Shown: piece by piece, positions 7,219-16,006 of the stretch
Numbering within the stretch: the stretch's first letter is position 1
How the letters are laid out: every line of letters begins with the position of its first letter
From: Thermoplasmatales archaeon
Lineage (GTDB): Archaea > Thermoplasmatota > E2 > DHVEG-1
Assembly: GCA_020350825.1 (NCBI GenBank)
Contig: CP070724.1
Coordinates: 737,789 to 801,788 of the forward strand
Direction: 5' to 3'
Length of the DNA stretch: 64,000 nt
The notes under the pieces: generated by a model
What the model was told of the DNA's origin: nothing
Seen by the model: the letters and a program-made list of their open reading frames with translations, nothing else
Database searches by the model: none
Position numbers and translations under genes: made by a program

Positions 7219-7785
7219 ATGATCGGAAATAATCTAACCACTATTCCCTTACAAACATTTTTTGTTTCAAGGGAGATAAGCAAATGTCCTTTAATTTCGG
7301 ATATCATAAAATTGAGCAAAAAGATAGATGAGTTAGGGTTAATTGACAATAACGATTATTGCATAAGTCTTGCTTACGGTAAACGTATACTAATTAATGC
7401 TAAAAACGTAAACGTTGAAAGTATGAATCATCAAGACATTATAGAAATCGTGGATTATGACCCTTTGAAAAATATTATTTTGGCAATAGGTATAAAAGAT
7501 CCAAGCATTGAAACACCGGTTCATTGGCTCATACATCATGCAAGAGACGATGTAAACGCAATTATCCAGCTTAACGGGGAAAAAGTTGCGAAAAAGTTAT
7601 CAAAAAATCTACTAATTACTGAAAAAGAATGCCTATCTGGAACTCTTAAACTGGCAAAGCAAGTTTTAAAAACACTTAGAAGTAGTAAAAAAATCGTGAT
7701 TAAAAATAGAGGGGGATTGTTCGTAGGTATAAGTCTAAAAGAAGCCGAAGAACTGGTATTAAAGACATATGGGGTATATAAATGA
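7219..7785 (+). CDS. Class II aldolase/adducin-family protein lacking metal ligands
   Basis: This 188-aa protein aligns with class II (fuculose-phosphate-type) aldolases: ETPVHWLIHHARDDVNAIIQLNGE matches the usual E-x-MH-x(n)-DVNAVVHTH stretch, and KNRGGLFVGISLKEA the usual NHG-x-x-x-x-G segment. The two zinc histidines (HTH) are replaced by QLN and the third (NHG) by NRG, so ordinary zinc-dependent cleavage looks impossible. The stop overlaps the start of mtnA by 4 bp, implying translational coupling. In several organisms an aldolase of this family acts after MtnA on 5-deoxy- or 5-methylthio-ribulose 1-phosphate. Here a structural, regulatory or altered role is more likely. Confidence 0.75.
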   Translation: MIGNNLTTIPLQTFFVSREISKCPLISDIIKLSKKIDELGLIDNNDYCISLAYGKRILINAKNVNVESMNHQDIIEIVDYDPLKNIILAIGIKDPSIETPVHWLIHHARDDVNAIIQLNGEKVAKKLSKNLLITEKECLSGTLKLAKQVLKTLRSSKKIVIKNRGGLFVGISLKEAEELVLKTYGVYK

Positions 7786-8747
7786 AAGTTGACGGAAAAG
7801 ATTACAGATCTCTTTGGGTTGAGGATAATCTTATTAAATTCATTGATCAGAGAAAATTACCATATGTATTCGAGATTTTTACTGCAAAAACTGTGGATGA
7901 TATTATATTTGCTATAAAGAACATGATAGTGCGTGGTGCACCAGCTATTGGAGCTGCAGCTGTATACGGAATGGCTCTTTCAAAAAAAGATTTTAAAAAA
8001 TCAGCGGAAAAATTAAGAGCTACACGTCCAACTGCATATGATCTCTTTTATGCTATAGAATACATGATAGATAAAATAGACAATAATAAGAATGGATTTG
8101 ACATGGCATCAAAATATGTTGAAGATATTATTAAGCGGTGTAAAAAAATTGGAGAAATTGGAGAAAAATTGATCAAAGATGACATGAAGATACTTACACA
8201 TTGTAATGCCGGCGCTCTTGCAACAGTGGATTATGGGACGGCGCTTGCACCCTTAAGGTTAGCTCACAGAAATGGAAAAAAATTTTTTGTATACGTAGAT
8301 GAAACAAGACCCCGGCTTCAAGGACTGTTAACAGCTTGGGAGCTTAAACACGAAGGTATCAAACATGTAGTTATTACTGATAATGCTGCAGGCTATTTCA
8401 TGAAAAATAAGGATATTGATATGGTTATTACAGGTGCAGATAGAATTGCAAAAAATGGTGATTTTGCAAATAAAATTGGAACGTATGAAAAAGCAGTATT
8501 AGCCAGGGAGAATAATATCCCTTTCTATGTCACCGCTCCAATAACTACCTTTGATAATGCCATTAAGGATGGTGGTCATATAATTATTGAAGAACGGGGA
8601 AAACGCGAATTATCAGAGATAAATGGAAAAATGATTATGCCAGATTGGATATCTGTTAAAAATCCTGCTTTTGATGTAACACCTAAAGAGTATGTCACCG
8701 GTTATATAACAGAAAAAGGGATAATTAAAGGCGATTTTTCATACTAA
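7782..8747 (+). CDS. mtnA: S-methyl-5-thioribose-1-phosphate isomerase (MtnA family)
   Basis: This 321-aa protein has MtnA signatures: IVRGAPAIGAAAVYGMAL, the catalytic-cysteine motif THCNAGALATVDYGTALA, DETRPRLQGLLTAWEL, and the catalytic aspartate in TGADRIAKNGDFANKIGTY. It isomerises 5-methylthioribose 1-phosphate (or 5-deoxyribose 1-phosphate) to the ribulose form in methylthioadenosine or 5'-deoxyadenosine recycling. The length is slightly short of the typical 340-350 but complete. It overlaps the upstream aldolase homologue, forming a two-gene operon. Related eIF2B-like and ribose-1,5-bisphosphate isomerases are alternatives, but the motifs favour MtnA. Confidence 0.9.
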   Translation: MKVDGKDYRSLWVEDNLIKFIDQRKLPYVFEIFTAKTVDDIIFAIKNMIVRGAPAIGAAAVYGMALSKKDFKKSAEKLRATRPTAYDLFYAIEYMIDKIDNNKNGFDMASKYVEDIIKRCKKIGEIGEKLIKDDMKILTHCNAGALATVDYGTALAPLRLAHRNGKKFFVYVDETRPRLQGLLTAWELKHEGIKHVVITDNAAGYFMKNKDIDMVITGADRIAKNGDFANKIGTYEKAVLARENNIPFYVTAPITTFDNAIKDGGHIIIEERGKRELSEINGKMIMPDWISVKNPAFDVTPKEYVTGYITEKGIIKGDFSY

Positions 8748-8880
8748 TGATTAAATTTTTACATAATAGTATATCTAGTAGTACAGTAGAAGAGTATTGA
8801 AAGTTTGGACAATGGTTTCAGTCACCCCTATTTTATTAATATAAATGAAGAAAAGGTTTTTTAAAAAAAATCGAGGATTA

Positions 8881-9024
8881 ATGATGATTACATGGAAATA
8901 TATAATAAAAGGCGATGCAGGAACAATTATAACGAAAGATCATAGATATGCAGAAGAGAAAAGCAGAATAGGGTATCGTGTGTTTTGTAAGCGGGAAAAA
9001 AATATCTACAAGTATTATCATTGA
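8881..9024 (+). CDS. Possible small basic protein (47 aa)
   Basis: ATG at 8881 follows CGAGG at 5-nt spacing and reads MMITWKYIIKGDAGTIITKD, then HRYAEEKSRIGYRVFCKREK and NIYKYYH to a TGA at 9022-9024. An in-frame ATG at 8845 would add 12 basic residues. The alternation of beta-like and charged segments is plausible for a real protein. It sits alone in the otherwise gene-free 400 bp between mtnA and the zinc-ribbon gene. No homologue is recognised. Confidence 0.4.
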   Translation: MMITWKYIIKGDAGTIITKDHRYAEEKSRIGYRVFCKREKNIYKYYH

Positions 9025-9144
9025 TAGTTTTCAGATGATCCTTATGAGTCATTGAGTATTTCTTTAATTATTGGTGATATAATAACCACTCCGCATATGA
9101 GATATATATTTAAGGTTTTAAATGAAATGTCTTTTTGAAAATTT

Positions 9145-9537
9145 TTATTTTTTTAAATGAAAAACATATAACGTGGGAATCCTTTTTTTCTTACCAGTCC
9201 AATATCCGCAGTTAGAACATCTAAACTCGATAGTTACTTCTCCGCCCCAAATTGTGAGATTTTTTACTCTTTGTAATGAGTTACTACAAACAGGACATCT
9301 TGCGAGTATTTTGTGAGGATCTCCCTCTCTGCTATGGATTTCTATATCTACTAAATTACTTTTTAGAACGATGTTACGTAACCTATGTTCACTCACATGA
9401 AACTGTTTCTTCTTAGTTTTTAATTCTTTTTCTACAAGCTTTTTTAGTTTACGTTGTGAAGAAACGGTGCGATATTTTTTAAAAACATTTTTAACGGATT
9501 TTAGGACTGTTTCGTCTGAAGGAATATGGTAGGCCAT
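9145..9537 (-). CDS. HTH plus zinc-ribbon protein
   Basis: This 130-aa protein has a basic helical N-terminal half (about residues 5-70) resembling a winged helix, with KYRTVSSQRKLKKLVEKEL and VSEHRLRNIVLKSNLV. A C-terminal zinc ribbon has CPVC near residue 90 and CSNCGYW near residue 111. The layout recalls aIF2-beta but the diagnostic aIF2-beta sequences are absent, so I would call it a zinc-ribbon nucleic-acid-binding protein. It lies 35 bp downstream of the four-CBS protein gene on the same strand, so it may be co-transcribed. Confidence 0.7.
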   Translation of the reverse strand: MAYHIPSDETVLKSVKNVFKKYRTVSSQRKLKKLVEKELKTKKKQFHVSEHRLRNIVLKSNLVDIEIHSREGDPHKILARCPVCSNSLQRVKNLTIWGGEVTIEFRCSNCGYWTGKKKRIPTLYVFHLKK

Positions 9538-9572
9538 AATATAGTAGAATTGTCTTAATTACTTATAATCTT

Positions 9573-10352
9573 TTATAAAGATACGGTCTTCAAAAGATCC
9601 GTTCTTGTAACAATTCCAACAAGAACGGTATCTTTTATCACAGGTAGAGCCCCAACATTATGTTTGGTCATAAGTTTTGCTGCATCAGCAGCCGTTATAG
9701 ATTGTATTGTCCAAACTACTGGAATCTTCATAACATCCTTTACTAATAGTTCATCAAGCCGATGTTTCTGATGTCCTAAAGAAAAAGATTTTTTTAATAA
9801 AGCAAATGCAAAAGCAATTTCAGCATCTGATATTATACCAACAAGTTTTCCCTGGTTTAGGACAGGTAGGCGTGCAACATTTTCATTTATCATAACCCTT
9901 CTTGCATGTACTACTCTATCATCTGCTGATACAGAAAAAACATTTCTTTGCATCAGAGCACTTAGAGTTTTTTTACTATTAACAAGATGCAAAAGATCAG
10001 CCTTTGTGACAACTCCTACAAGCTTATCTTTATCTACAACTGGAAGCATAGTTGGTCCAGGTTCACCGACCTTTTTTAAAATGTCTTTAACGTCTGTATT
10101 TGGGGAAATTGTAACAAAATTTTTTTCATTAACTGATGAAGCATGTAATCTTGAAGTAGAAATGCTTCTTTTTCTTATTGATCCTAATTTATATGCTATT
10201 ACATTGTCGGTTATTATACCAAAAAGTTTTTTATCTTCAACAACAGGAATTTTTGTAATATTATGCTTCTTCATAAGATCAAGAATATACTTTAAATCCT
10301 GGTCTTTATCAACATAAATAATGTCTTTTGTCATTATCTCTTTTACTTTCAT
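9573..10352 (-). CDS. Four-CBS-domain protein
   Basis: About 259 aa made of four CBS motifs: VKEIMTKDIIYVDKDQDL at the start, NFVTISPNTDVKDILKK, LMQRNVFSVSADDRVVHAR, and KDVMKIPVVWTIQSITAADA. Each is followed by a PVV/LPV-x(n)-VGIVT signature. Such proteins bind adenine nucleotides or SAM and act as cytoplasmic sensors. The frame extends to a TTG at 10370, but the ATG at 10352 follows GGGATGA and matches the usual start right before the first CBS. It is co-directional with, and 27 bp from, the two-CBS gene upstream. Ligand unknown. Confidence 0.85.
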   Translation of the reverse strand: MKVKEIMTKDIIYVDKDQDLKYILDLMKKHNITKIPVVEDKKLFGIITDNVIAYKLGSIRKRSISTSRLHASSVNEKNFVTISPNTDVKDILKKVGEPGPTMLPVVDKDKLVGVVTKADLLHLVNSKKTLSALMQRNVFSVSADDRVVHARRVMINENVARLPVLNQGKLVGIISDAEIAFAFALLKKSFSLGHQKHRLDELLVKDVMKIPVVWTIQSITAADAAKLMTKHNVGALPVIKDTVLVGIVTRTDLLKTVSL

Positions 10353-10379
10353 TATTTCATCCCGTTTCAATCAAAAATA

Positions 10380-10934
10380 TTATTGATATTTTAATGCATC
10401 CATGCAATTCTCACACAACAAACGTCCGTCAATATTTTTTAGGTTGGTAGATAGTGAACTACAATCTTCACATTTACCAGAAAAGATCTGAGCTCTAAGA
10501 TGAGATTCATCTTTCTTTGATATATTATACCACTCTCTAGCTATCTCGTTCAATATGGGGGAAATTCGTGTTATATCTTTATGGGTTATTATACCAATTA
10601 ATTCACCGTTTTCAACTACAGGCAGCCTTCTAATGTTGCATTTACCCATTGTTTTCATAGCTTTTTCAACTGAGATATAGGGGTCAGTCACTATAATCGG
10701 TGTGCTCATGACTTCTTCCACCAGTATCACATTTGCATTCTTTCCTTCAGCTACAACCTTTTTTAATATATCACTTTCTGTTAATATGCCGGTAGGCTGT
10801 TTTTTTTCTACGACTATTACGTTTCCGATTTTTTTTTCTCTCATGAGTTTAGCTACTTCTAAAACTGTAATTGTGGGTTTTACTATGACAGGATTACTTT
10901 TCATCGCTTCCTTTACAATGACTTCTTTCTTCAT
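10380..10934 (-). CDS. Two-CBS-domain protein with C-terminal zinc ribbon
   Basis: This 184-aa protein has two CBS motifs (VKEAMKSNPVIVKPTITVLE; VEEVMSTPIIVTDPYISVEK), each with a GIIT/GILT strand. A C-terminal ribbon with CEDC and CENC (about residues 155-178) is separated by an acidic linker. CBS plus ribbon proteins are common in archaea and may couple nucleotide sensing to RNA or protein binding. It is first in an apparent operon with the four-CBS gene and the HTH-ribbon gene. Confidence 0.85.
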   Translation of the reverse strand: MKKEVIVKEAMKSNPVIVKPTITVLEVAKLMREKKIGNVIVVEKKQPTGILTESDILKKVVAEGKNANVILVEEVMSTPIIVTDPYISVEKAMKTMGKCNIRRLPVVENGELIGIITHKDITRISPILNEIAREWYNISKKDESHLRAQIFSGKCEDCSSLSTNLKNIDGRLLCENCMDALKYQ

Positions 10935-11144
10935 TTGATAGTCACCTTATAATCACTTTAAACTCAGAGTTAAGAACTACCAGCCCAAACATTAAAAGAT
11001 TTTCAAGTATTTTACCTTTTTCGTATGATTGATAATTGTGAACAAAGATTTAAAAGTATACCAGATAGAAAAGAAACTCTTTCAAAGACGAATACATTTT
11101 ATTCTGTCATATGTGGAGATTTGGATTAACTGTAAAAGGTGAAA

Positions 11145-11591
11145 ATGAGTATGGTAACATTTGTAATTAAAGGGGTTCCAAAGGTAAAGAAAAGACCTGT
11201 GTTTTCTACTCAGGGTGGAAAGGTGAGGACGTACACTCCAAAAACAACAGCAACGTATGAGAACTTAGTAAAACTTAAAGCAGAAGAACAATTTAAACAT
11301 CCACTCGACGGTTCAATAAGTTTGGCTATACGATTCTATCTTCCAAGACCAAAAAGATTAATCTGGAAACGAAGATCCATGCCTGAAATTTTTTCGGATA
11401 AAAGACCTGATATAGATAATCTTGCTAAAGCAGTAATTGATGGATTGAATGGCGTTGCCTTCAGAGACGATGGACAGATAGCAGATTTACATATCACAAA
11501 AAAATTTCACGCAGGAGATGATGAACCAAAAACAATAGTTATGGTTAATAATGTCAAAGAAGGTTTTAATCAATCATCATTAGATATATAA
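11145..11591 (+). CDS. rusA: RusA-family Holliday junction resolvase
   Basis: This protein of about 148 aa has the RusA hallmarks: FVIKGVPKVKKRPVFSTQGG at the N-terminus, the catalytic acidic cluster KRPDIDNLAKAVIDGLNG (near residues 85-102) and the final aspartates in FRDDGQIADL. RusA resolves four-way DNA junctions and is often phage-derived. The start at 11145 is chosen because GGTGA precedes it; the frame opens at a GTG 6 bp earlier. It is monocistronic, facing away from the CBS operon. Whether it is a chromosomal repair enzyme or a provirus relic cannot be decided. Confidence 0.9.
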   Translation: MSMVTFVIKGVPKVKKRPVFSTQGGKVRTYTPKTTATYENLVKLKAEEQFKHPLDGSISLAIRFYLPRPKRLIWKRRSMPEIFSDKRPDIDNLAKAVIDGLNGVAFRDDGQIADLHITKKFHAGDDEPKTIVMVNNVKEGFNQSSLDI

Positions 11592-11653
11592 GTTCATATT
11601 GGATGATACGAAATCTTTTTAGTTAGTTGTATATTACTGCTCCTTTGATTACA

Positions 11654-12094
11654 ATGAAAAAATTACTAATTGCCTATGATGGCTCAGAGGCTTCAACAAA
11701 AGCTATTGATATGGCACTAAAATGTTCTAATAAAGGAGACGAAATAATACTTCTTACAGTGATACCTGCTGCACTGGTAGAATCGGCTTTTACAGATATG
11801 TTGCTTCCAACGATTGATCTAAGCTCTGTAGTAAGATCAGGTAGTTTTAAAGAAAAAGCCATGGAAAATATGAACAAAGTTGCAAAAGAAATGGAAGGTA
11901 AAATAGATAAAGTAGATATTGTCGTGGAATCAGGCGATGCTGCAGATGAGATACTTCTGACTTCAAAAAAACATGAAGTTGATATTATAATCATTGGATA
12001 CAAAGGATATGGAAAAGAAGGTAGATTTCTACTTGGTAGTGTTACCGATAAAGTGGTAAGACACGCAAGCAGATCTGTTCTAGTTGTAAGATAA
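11654..12094 (+). CDS. Universal stress protein (UspA family)
   Basis: This 146-aa protein has the Usp fold signatures: KKLLIAYDGSEASTKAIDMA at the N-terminus, EIILLTVIP, and the ATP-binding motif IIIGYKGYGKEGRFLLGSVTDKV (G-2x-G-9x-G-S/T pattern) near residues 115-136, ending in SRSVLVVR. It is of the nucleotide-binding type. The frame extends nine codons upstream, but the ATG at 11654 fits the family start. It lies 15 bp before coaBC, so the two may be co-transcribed. Role: cytoplasmic stress or energy-state response. Confidence 0.9.
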   Translation: MKKLLIAYDGSEASTKAIDMALKCSNKGDEIILLTVIPAALVESAFTDMLLPTIDLSSVVRSGSFKEKAMENMNKVAKEMEGKIDKVDIVVESGDAADEILLTSKKHEVDIIIIGYKGYGKEGRFLLGSVTDKVVRHASRSVLVVR

Positions 12095-12108
12095 AAAATT
12101 GTGATTAA

Positions 12109-13302
12109 ATGCATCCTGCAAACGAGATACGCGGGATTAAAAGCAAGAAGCTTTCTAAAAAGAAAATTGTTCTTGGTGTAACCGGAAGTATAGCAGCTAC
12201 TGAATCAATTAAATTATCACGAGAGTTGATTCGTCATGGCGCAGATGTTTATCCTGTTATGACAAAAGCAGCAACAAGAATTATTCATCCTGATTCTTTA
12301 GAATTTGCCACGTCCCATCTACCAATTATTGAATTAACTGGAAAAACAGAGCATGTTTCATTTTGTGGCCTTACGAAAGACCGCGTAGATCTATTTCTAA
12401 TTTCTCCCTGTACTGCTAATACTATCTCAAAGATTGCACTTGGTATTGATGACACACCGGTGACAACTTTCGCAACTACTGCGATTGGATCAGGTATGTC
12501 AATAGCAATTGTGCCGGCTATGCACCTTTCGATGTATAATCATAAAATCGTACAAAAAAACATCGATAAATGTAAAAGAATCGGTATATCTTTTATTGAC
12601 CCTGTTATTCAAGGGAACAAAGCCAAGATGGTTGATGTGGATGAAATAGTTGAACATATAATAAGATTGATTGGAAAACAGGATTTAGGAAAAAAAAATC
12701 TTCTAATTATTGGTGGGGCTACTGCCGAAGCAATAGATGATATAAGGATACTAACAAATAGAAGTTCTGGTAAAACTGCTGTTGCTCTGGCAAATACTGC
12801 GTTTGAGCGAGGTGCAAACGTTGAGTTATGGTGTGGACATTCAAAAGAGGTTGTTCCTTCATATATACCAGTTAAAAATTATGAATCAGTAGAAGATTTA
12901 TTGAATTTATTGAAGAATAATGATATAAAATTTGATTTAATCATTGTCTGTGCAGCGATTGCAAATTATCTTCCAAAAAAACAAAAAGGAAAAATTTCCT
13001 CTGGAAGGCCCAAGCTTGATTTAGAGCTTCTTCCTGCACCAAAAATTATTCAAAAAATTAGATTGATTGCACCGAAATCCAAAATTATTGCCTTTAAAGT
13101 GGAAGGAAACAAGAAAAATTTGAAAGAAAAATCATATCAATTACTAAAGAAAAATCAACTAAATTTTGTTATCGCCAATACTGTTTCTGCTTTTGGTAAA
13201 GATGAAAATGAGATTTTGATTATTAATAAAAAAGGCAGGAGTTATCATAGAAAAGGAAAAAAAGAAGATCTTGCTGATTTTATTCTAGATATTACTAGTT
13301 GA
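12109..13302 (+). CDS. coaBC: Bifunctional phosphopantothenoylcysteine synthetase/decarboxylase
   Basis: This 397-aa CoaBC (Dfp) protein has an N-terminal FMN-dependent decarboxylase domain (KIVLGVTGSIAATESIKLSR, SPCTANTISKIALGIDDTPV, PAMHLSMYNH) and a C-terminal synthetase domain (LLIIGGATAEAIDDIRILTN, RSSGKTAVALANTAFERGA, AAIANYLPKK). It joins phosphopantothenate and cysteine and decarboxylates the product, two steps of CoA synthesis. With the pantoate kinase at 23.9 kb it supports the archaeal CoA pathway. It has about 15 extra N-terminal basic residues before the decarboxylase domain, so a later start is possible. Confidence 0.93.
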   Translation: MHPANEIRGIKSKKLSKKKIVLGVTGSIAATESIKLSRELIRHGADVYPVMTKAATRIIHPDSLEFATSHLPIIELTGKTEHVSFCGLTKDRVDLFLISPCTANTISKIALGIDDTPVTTFATTAIGSGMSIAIVPAMHLSMYNHKIVQKNIDKCKRIGISFIDPVIQGNKAKMVDVDEIVEHIIRLIGKQDLGKKNLLIIGGATAEAIDDIRILTNRSSGKTAVALANTAFERGANVELWCGHSKEVVPSYIPVKNYESVEDLLNLLKNNDIKFDLIIVCAAIANYLPKKQKGKISSGRPKLDLELLPAPKIIQKIRLIAPKSKIIAFKVEGNKKNLKEKSYQLLKKNQLNFVIANTVSAFGKDENEILIINKKGRSYHRKGKKEDLADFILDITS

Positions 13303-13524
13303 TTTAAATCATATTCAATATGTTTCTTATCTTGCAGTGATTGCTTTAATAAAATACCAAAGATATTTCTGGTTATGCCCGAACAACATATATACAGCTT
13401 ATCCATTAGTTTAACTTGGAATACTTAGCTAAATAACTGAGGGATACTTTAAAGAAAAAAGTGAAGTATTACCTATTGAACTCTGGTGCAATAATGAATT
13501 TAGAATATTGGAGTAGGGTTATAA

Positions 13525-13734
13525 ATGAATGAAAAAGACAAAAAAGAATTTCTGGAAGAATTCGGAAAGGCTGATGGACCAAAAAAACTTGATATGTGGT
13601 ACTATGCATTGGAACAAGAAGTTTTATGGGAACAAATATTGTCTGAGATGTCGGAAATAGCAAAGGAACAGAAAATGGATAAAAAATTAGATAAAATGAT
13701 GCAAGAAGAAATGAATGGTATAACAGGTAAATAG
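13525..13734 (+). CDS. Small charged helical protein (69 aa)
   Basis: ATG with an upstream GGAGTAGGG element opens MNEKDKKEFLEEFGKADGPK, followed by LDMWYYALEQEVLWEQILSE and a highly charged C-terminus rich in Lys, Glu and Met. It is predicted all-helical and soluble. No family is recognised. The codon pattern and ribosome binding site support a real small gene; the 220 bp before it hold no other gene. Confidence 0.6.
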   Translation: MNEKDKKEFLEEFGKADGPKKLDMWYYALEQEVLWEQILSEMSEIAKEQKMDKKLDKMMQEEMNGITGK

Positions 13735-13978
13735 ATCTTGATTAAATTTATTGTACTATTTTACGATAATTATAACATAACTATAAGAACGAGGTAGGTT
13801 TTTTTTAAGATTGTATTAGACTTTTTGATTTCATCTTTCCAACCCAAAACAAATATGGTATGCTTTTTGAATCTCAGTCTAAGGGTTATAGCATTGTGGA
13901 AATGAAATCATTGGAGTAATACTAGGTTTTGAGATAATATTATAATCTAAAATCTCTTATAGGTATTGAGGTGTTTTG

Positions 13979-14224
13979 ATGAATGAGAGAGGAATACAAG
14001 GTTTTGAAGATTTACCTGCGGAAGAATATAAAACATTAGAAACAAGATTATATGGAGAATTAATGAGATCTTGTCAGAGATATGTCACTAAACTAAGATT
14101 AATATCTATCCTTGGCATCCTTGATTTTGTAAAACAAGAGATTATGGATTTTGAAAAGGAAAATATGAAATTTATGGATGATGAAAGTCCTGAAGGGGAA
14201 TCAAATATTACTTTTGATAAATGA
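13979..14224 (+). CDS. Small helical protein (81 aa)
   Basis: The start ATG follows GAGGTG. The sequence is MNERGIQGFEDLPAEEYKTL, then a helix ETRLYGELMRSCQRYVTKLR, a hydrophobic segment and an acidic tail (FMDDESPEGESNITFDK). It is probably soluble and helical. No family is recognised. It is second of two small genes in a 1.5-kb stretch of low gene density. Confidence 0.6.
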   Translation: MNERGIQGFEDLPAEEYKTLETRLYGELMRSCQRYVTKLRLISILGILDFVKQEIMDFEKENMKFMDDESPEGESNITFDK

Positions 14225-14307
14225 TAATAAAAAAGGGTAACTATTCCTTTTTAACTCCTTATGGAAATGTAGAAATGAAATCATTCCATCTTCAATAATT
14301 AATACCA

Positions 14308-14332
14308 ATTAGTTTTAACTAGAAGAATCTGT
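14308..14332. repeat. Dispersed element, diverged copy
   Basis: AATTAGTTTTAACTAGAAGA then ATCTG resembles the 45130 copy. Here TAGTT-TT-AACTA is a perfect small inverted repeat, and in the 45130 copy TGGTT-TT-AACCA keeps the pairing with different bases. Confidence 0.5.
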
Positions 14333-14349
14333 GGCAAAAATTTGTGAAA

Positions 14350-14436
14350 TGAGGCGCAGATCACACCAAATTTTAATATTAAGGGAGGAGGTTAGAAATG
14401 AATTCAAAATAACTCCCAAAGTAATCTTACGCCTCA
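14350..14436 (-). ncRNA. Candidate structured ncRNA, copy 2
   Basis: On the minus strand TGAGGCGTAAGAT (14436-14424) pairs with ATCTGCGCCTCA (14361-14350), with one bulged A, closing an 87-nt element. The interior matches copy 1 at 3825-3914 in block order (TTACTTTGGG, ATTTCT, AACCTC, CTTAATA, TTAAA, TGGT). Its TATA box (AAAAGTATATAAGAG, 14457-14471) stands about 28 bp upstream, as in copy 1. The surrounding 14225-14872 stretch holds no convincing gene; the rest of it is AT-rich, with one possible 24-codon frame near 14634. Confidence 0.55.
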
Positions 14437-14872
14437 AACTAACTATTAATATCGATGCTCTTATATACTTTTCGCATCTCCGGGCAAATGTTTTATAAAA
14501 TTATTTAATTCACCACTATTTCGTTATTTTACCGATACATCTGTAATGATATATAGTACTCACAAAAACAAAAACTTATATAATCAGATGTTCGACAAAT
14601 TACAAACACTCCAATAAGATTATCATGGTGTAATGTTAAGTAAGTTTGGTAATAGTGGTCTCAAAGGTAAAATATGTGGAAAACGGGGAGAACCATTTAA
14701 TTATTAAATAAAGAGTAACATTCTCTCTCCAGAAAAATATTACCGATATCTCTTGACTCTACAGATAGGTTAGGTTTATATACTATGAGAAAATCCATTA
14801 AATGTGGGTGTTTCACTAATCATAAAGTATAGTTAATTCAACCATATAATAGAATATAGATTTGATGAAAAT

Positions 14873-15910
14873 ATGTCAAATAATAAAGGATTTGCTAGCG
14901 ATAATCATTCTGGTATCCACCCAGATATTCTTAAAGCGATTGTATCTGCAAACGTAGATTATACCATTGCATATGGAGATGACGAGTATACAGAACGGGC
15001 CATTAAAAAATTCAAAGAACATTTCGGTGATAGTATCGAAGTTTTCTTTGTCTATAACGGTACTGCAGCAAATATACTAGGATTAAAAACAGTTACCAAT
15101 TCTTTCAATTCTATAATCTGTGCTGAAACTGCTCATCTTAATGTTCATGAATGCAGTGGCCCAGAGAAATTTACAGGTTGCAAACTAATAACCATTCAAG
15201 CAAATAACGGAAAATTAACTATCGATCAGATAGAACCATATATTGTTGGTTTTGGAGATCCACATGTTGCTCAGCCAAAGGTCATTTCTATAACACAACC
15301 AACTGAACTTGGTACAATTTATACTCCTAAAGAAATCAAAGAACTTTCTGATTTTGCTCATAAAAATGGAATGTTAATCCATATAGATGGCGCGAGACTT
15401 TGCAATGCTGCTGCCTCACTTAATGTAAGAATGAAGGAAATTACCAAGGATGCTGGTGTTGATATACTTTCTTTTGGGGGTACAAAAAACGGAATGATGC
15501 TTGGGGAGGCAGTTGTTTTTTTCAGTAAAAATTTATCAAAGGACTTTGCTTACATAAGGAAACAAGGGATGCAGTTAGCATCAAAGATGAGGTTTATTTC
15601 AGCACAATTTGAAGTATTTTTATCCAATGATTTATGGTTAAAAAATGCAAAACATGCAAATAAAATGACTCAATTATTATACAAAGAACTCAAAGATATT
15701 CCGCAAATAAAGATAACCCAGAAAGTAGAAGCAAATGCTATATTTGCAATCATTCCAAAGGAACATATCATTCCATTACAGAAAAAATATTTCTTCCATG
15801 TATTTAATGAACGTACCTCAGAAGTGAGATGGATGTGCTCATTTGATACAACTAAAGAAGATATTATGAATTTTACTGAAATAATAAGAAAAACTATAGC
15901 TGAAAAATAG
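14873..15910 (+). CDS. ltaE: Low-specificity L-threonine aldolase family (PLP)
   Basis: This 345-aa PLP enzyme has the threonine-aldolase pattern: ASDNHSGIHPDILKAI at the start, AYGDDEYTERA, FVYNGTAANILGLK, HIDGARLCNAAASL and the lysine motif LSFGGTKNGMMLGEAVVFF near residue 205. It cleaves threonine or allo-threonine to glycine and acetaldehyde. The acetaldehyde could feed the aldehyde oxidoreductase encoded at 31.7 kb, though this link is inference. The length is normal. It is monocistronic with an AT-rich upstream region. Confidence 0.9.
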   Translation: MSNNKGFASDNHSGIHPDILKAIVSANVDYTIAYGDDEYTERAIKKFKEHFGDSIEVFFVYNGTAANILGLKTVTNSFNSIICAETAHLNVHECSGPEKFTGCKLITIQANNGKLTIDQIEPYIVGFGDPHVAQPKVISITQPTELGTIYTPKEIKELSDFAHKNGMLIHIDGARLCNAAASLNVRMKEITKDAGVDILSFGGTKNGMMLGEAVVFFSKNLSKDFAYIRKQGMQLASKMRFISAQFEVFLSNDLWLKNAKHANKMTQLLYKELKDIPQIKITQKVEANAIFAIIPKEHIIPLQKKYFFHVFNERTSEVRWMCSFDTTKEDIMNFTEIIRKTIAEK

Positions 15911-16006
15911 AAATAATAGAATTTTGAAAAGTAACTTCATTTATATATTATATAAAAAGGTCAGTTAAAATTGTTTTTAGGGATGACATATTAATTTTAA
16001 AAGTGA

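Noticed and set aside
9145..9537. Annotation as translation factor aIF2-beta.
   Set aside because: The HTH plus zinc-ribbon layout is similar, but characteristic aIF2-beta segments are not present.
13898..14280. Short repeat GAAATGAAATCATT at about 13900 and 14270, with a reverse-strand relative near 3488.
   Set aside because: It is 12-14 bp of AT-rich sequence, without consistent position or flanking similarity.
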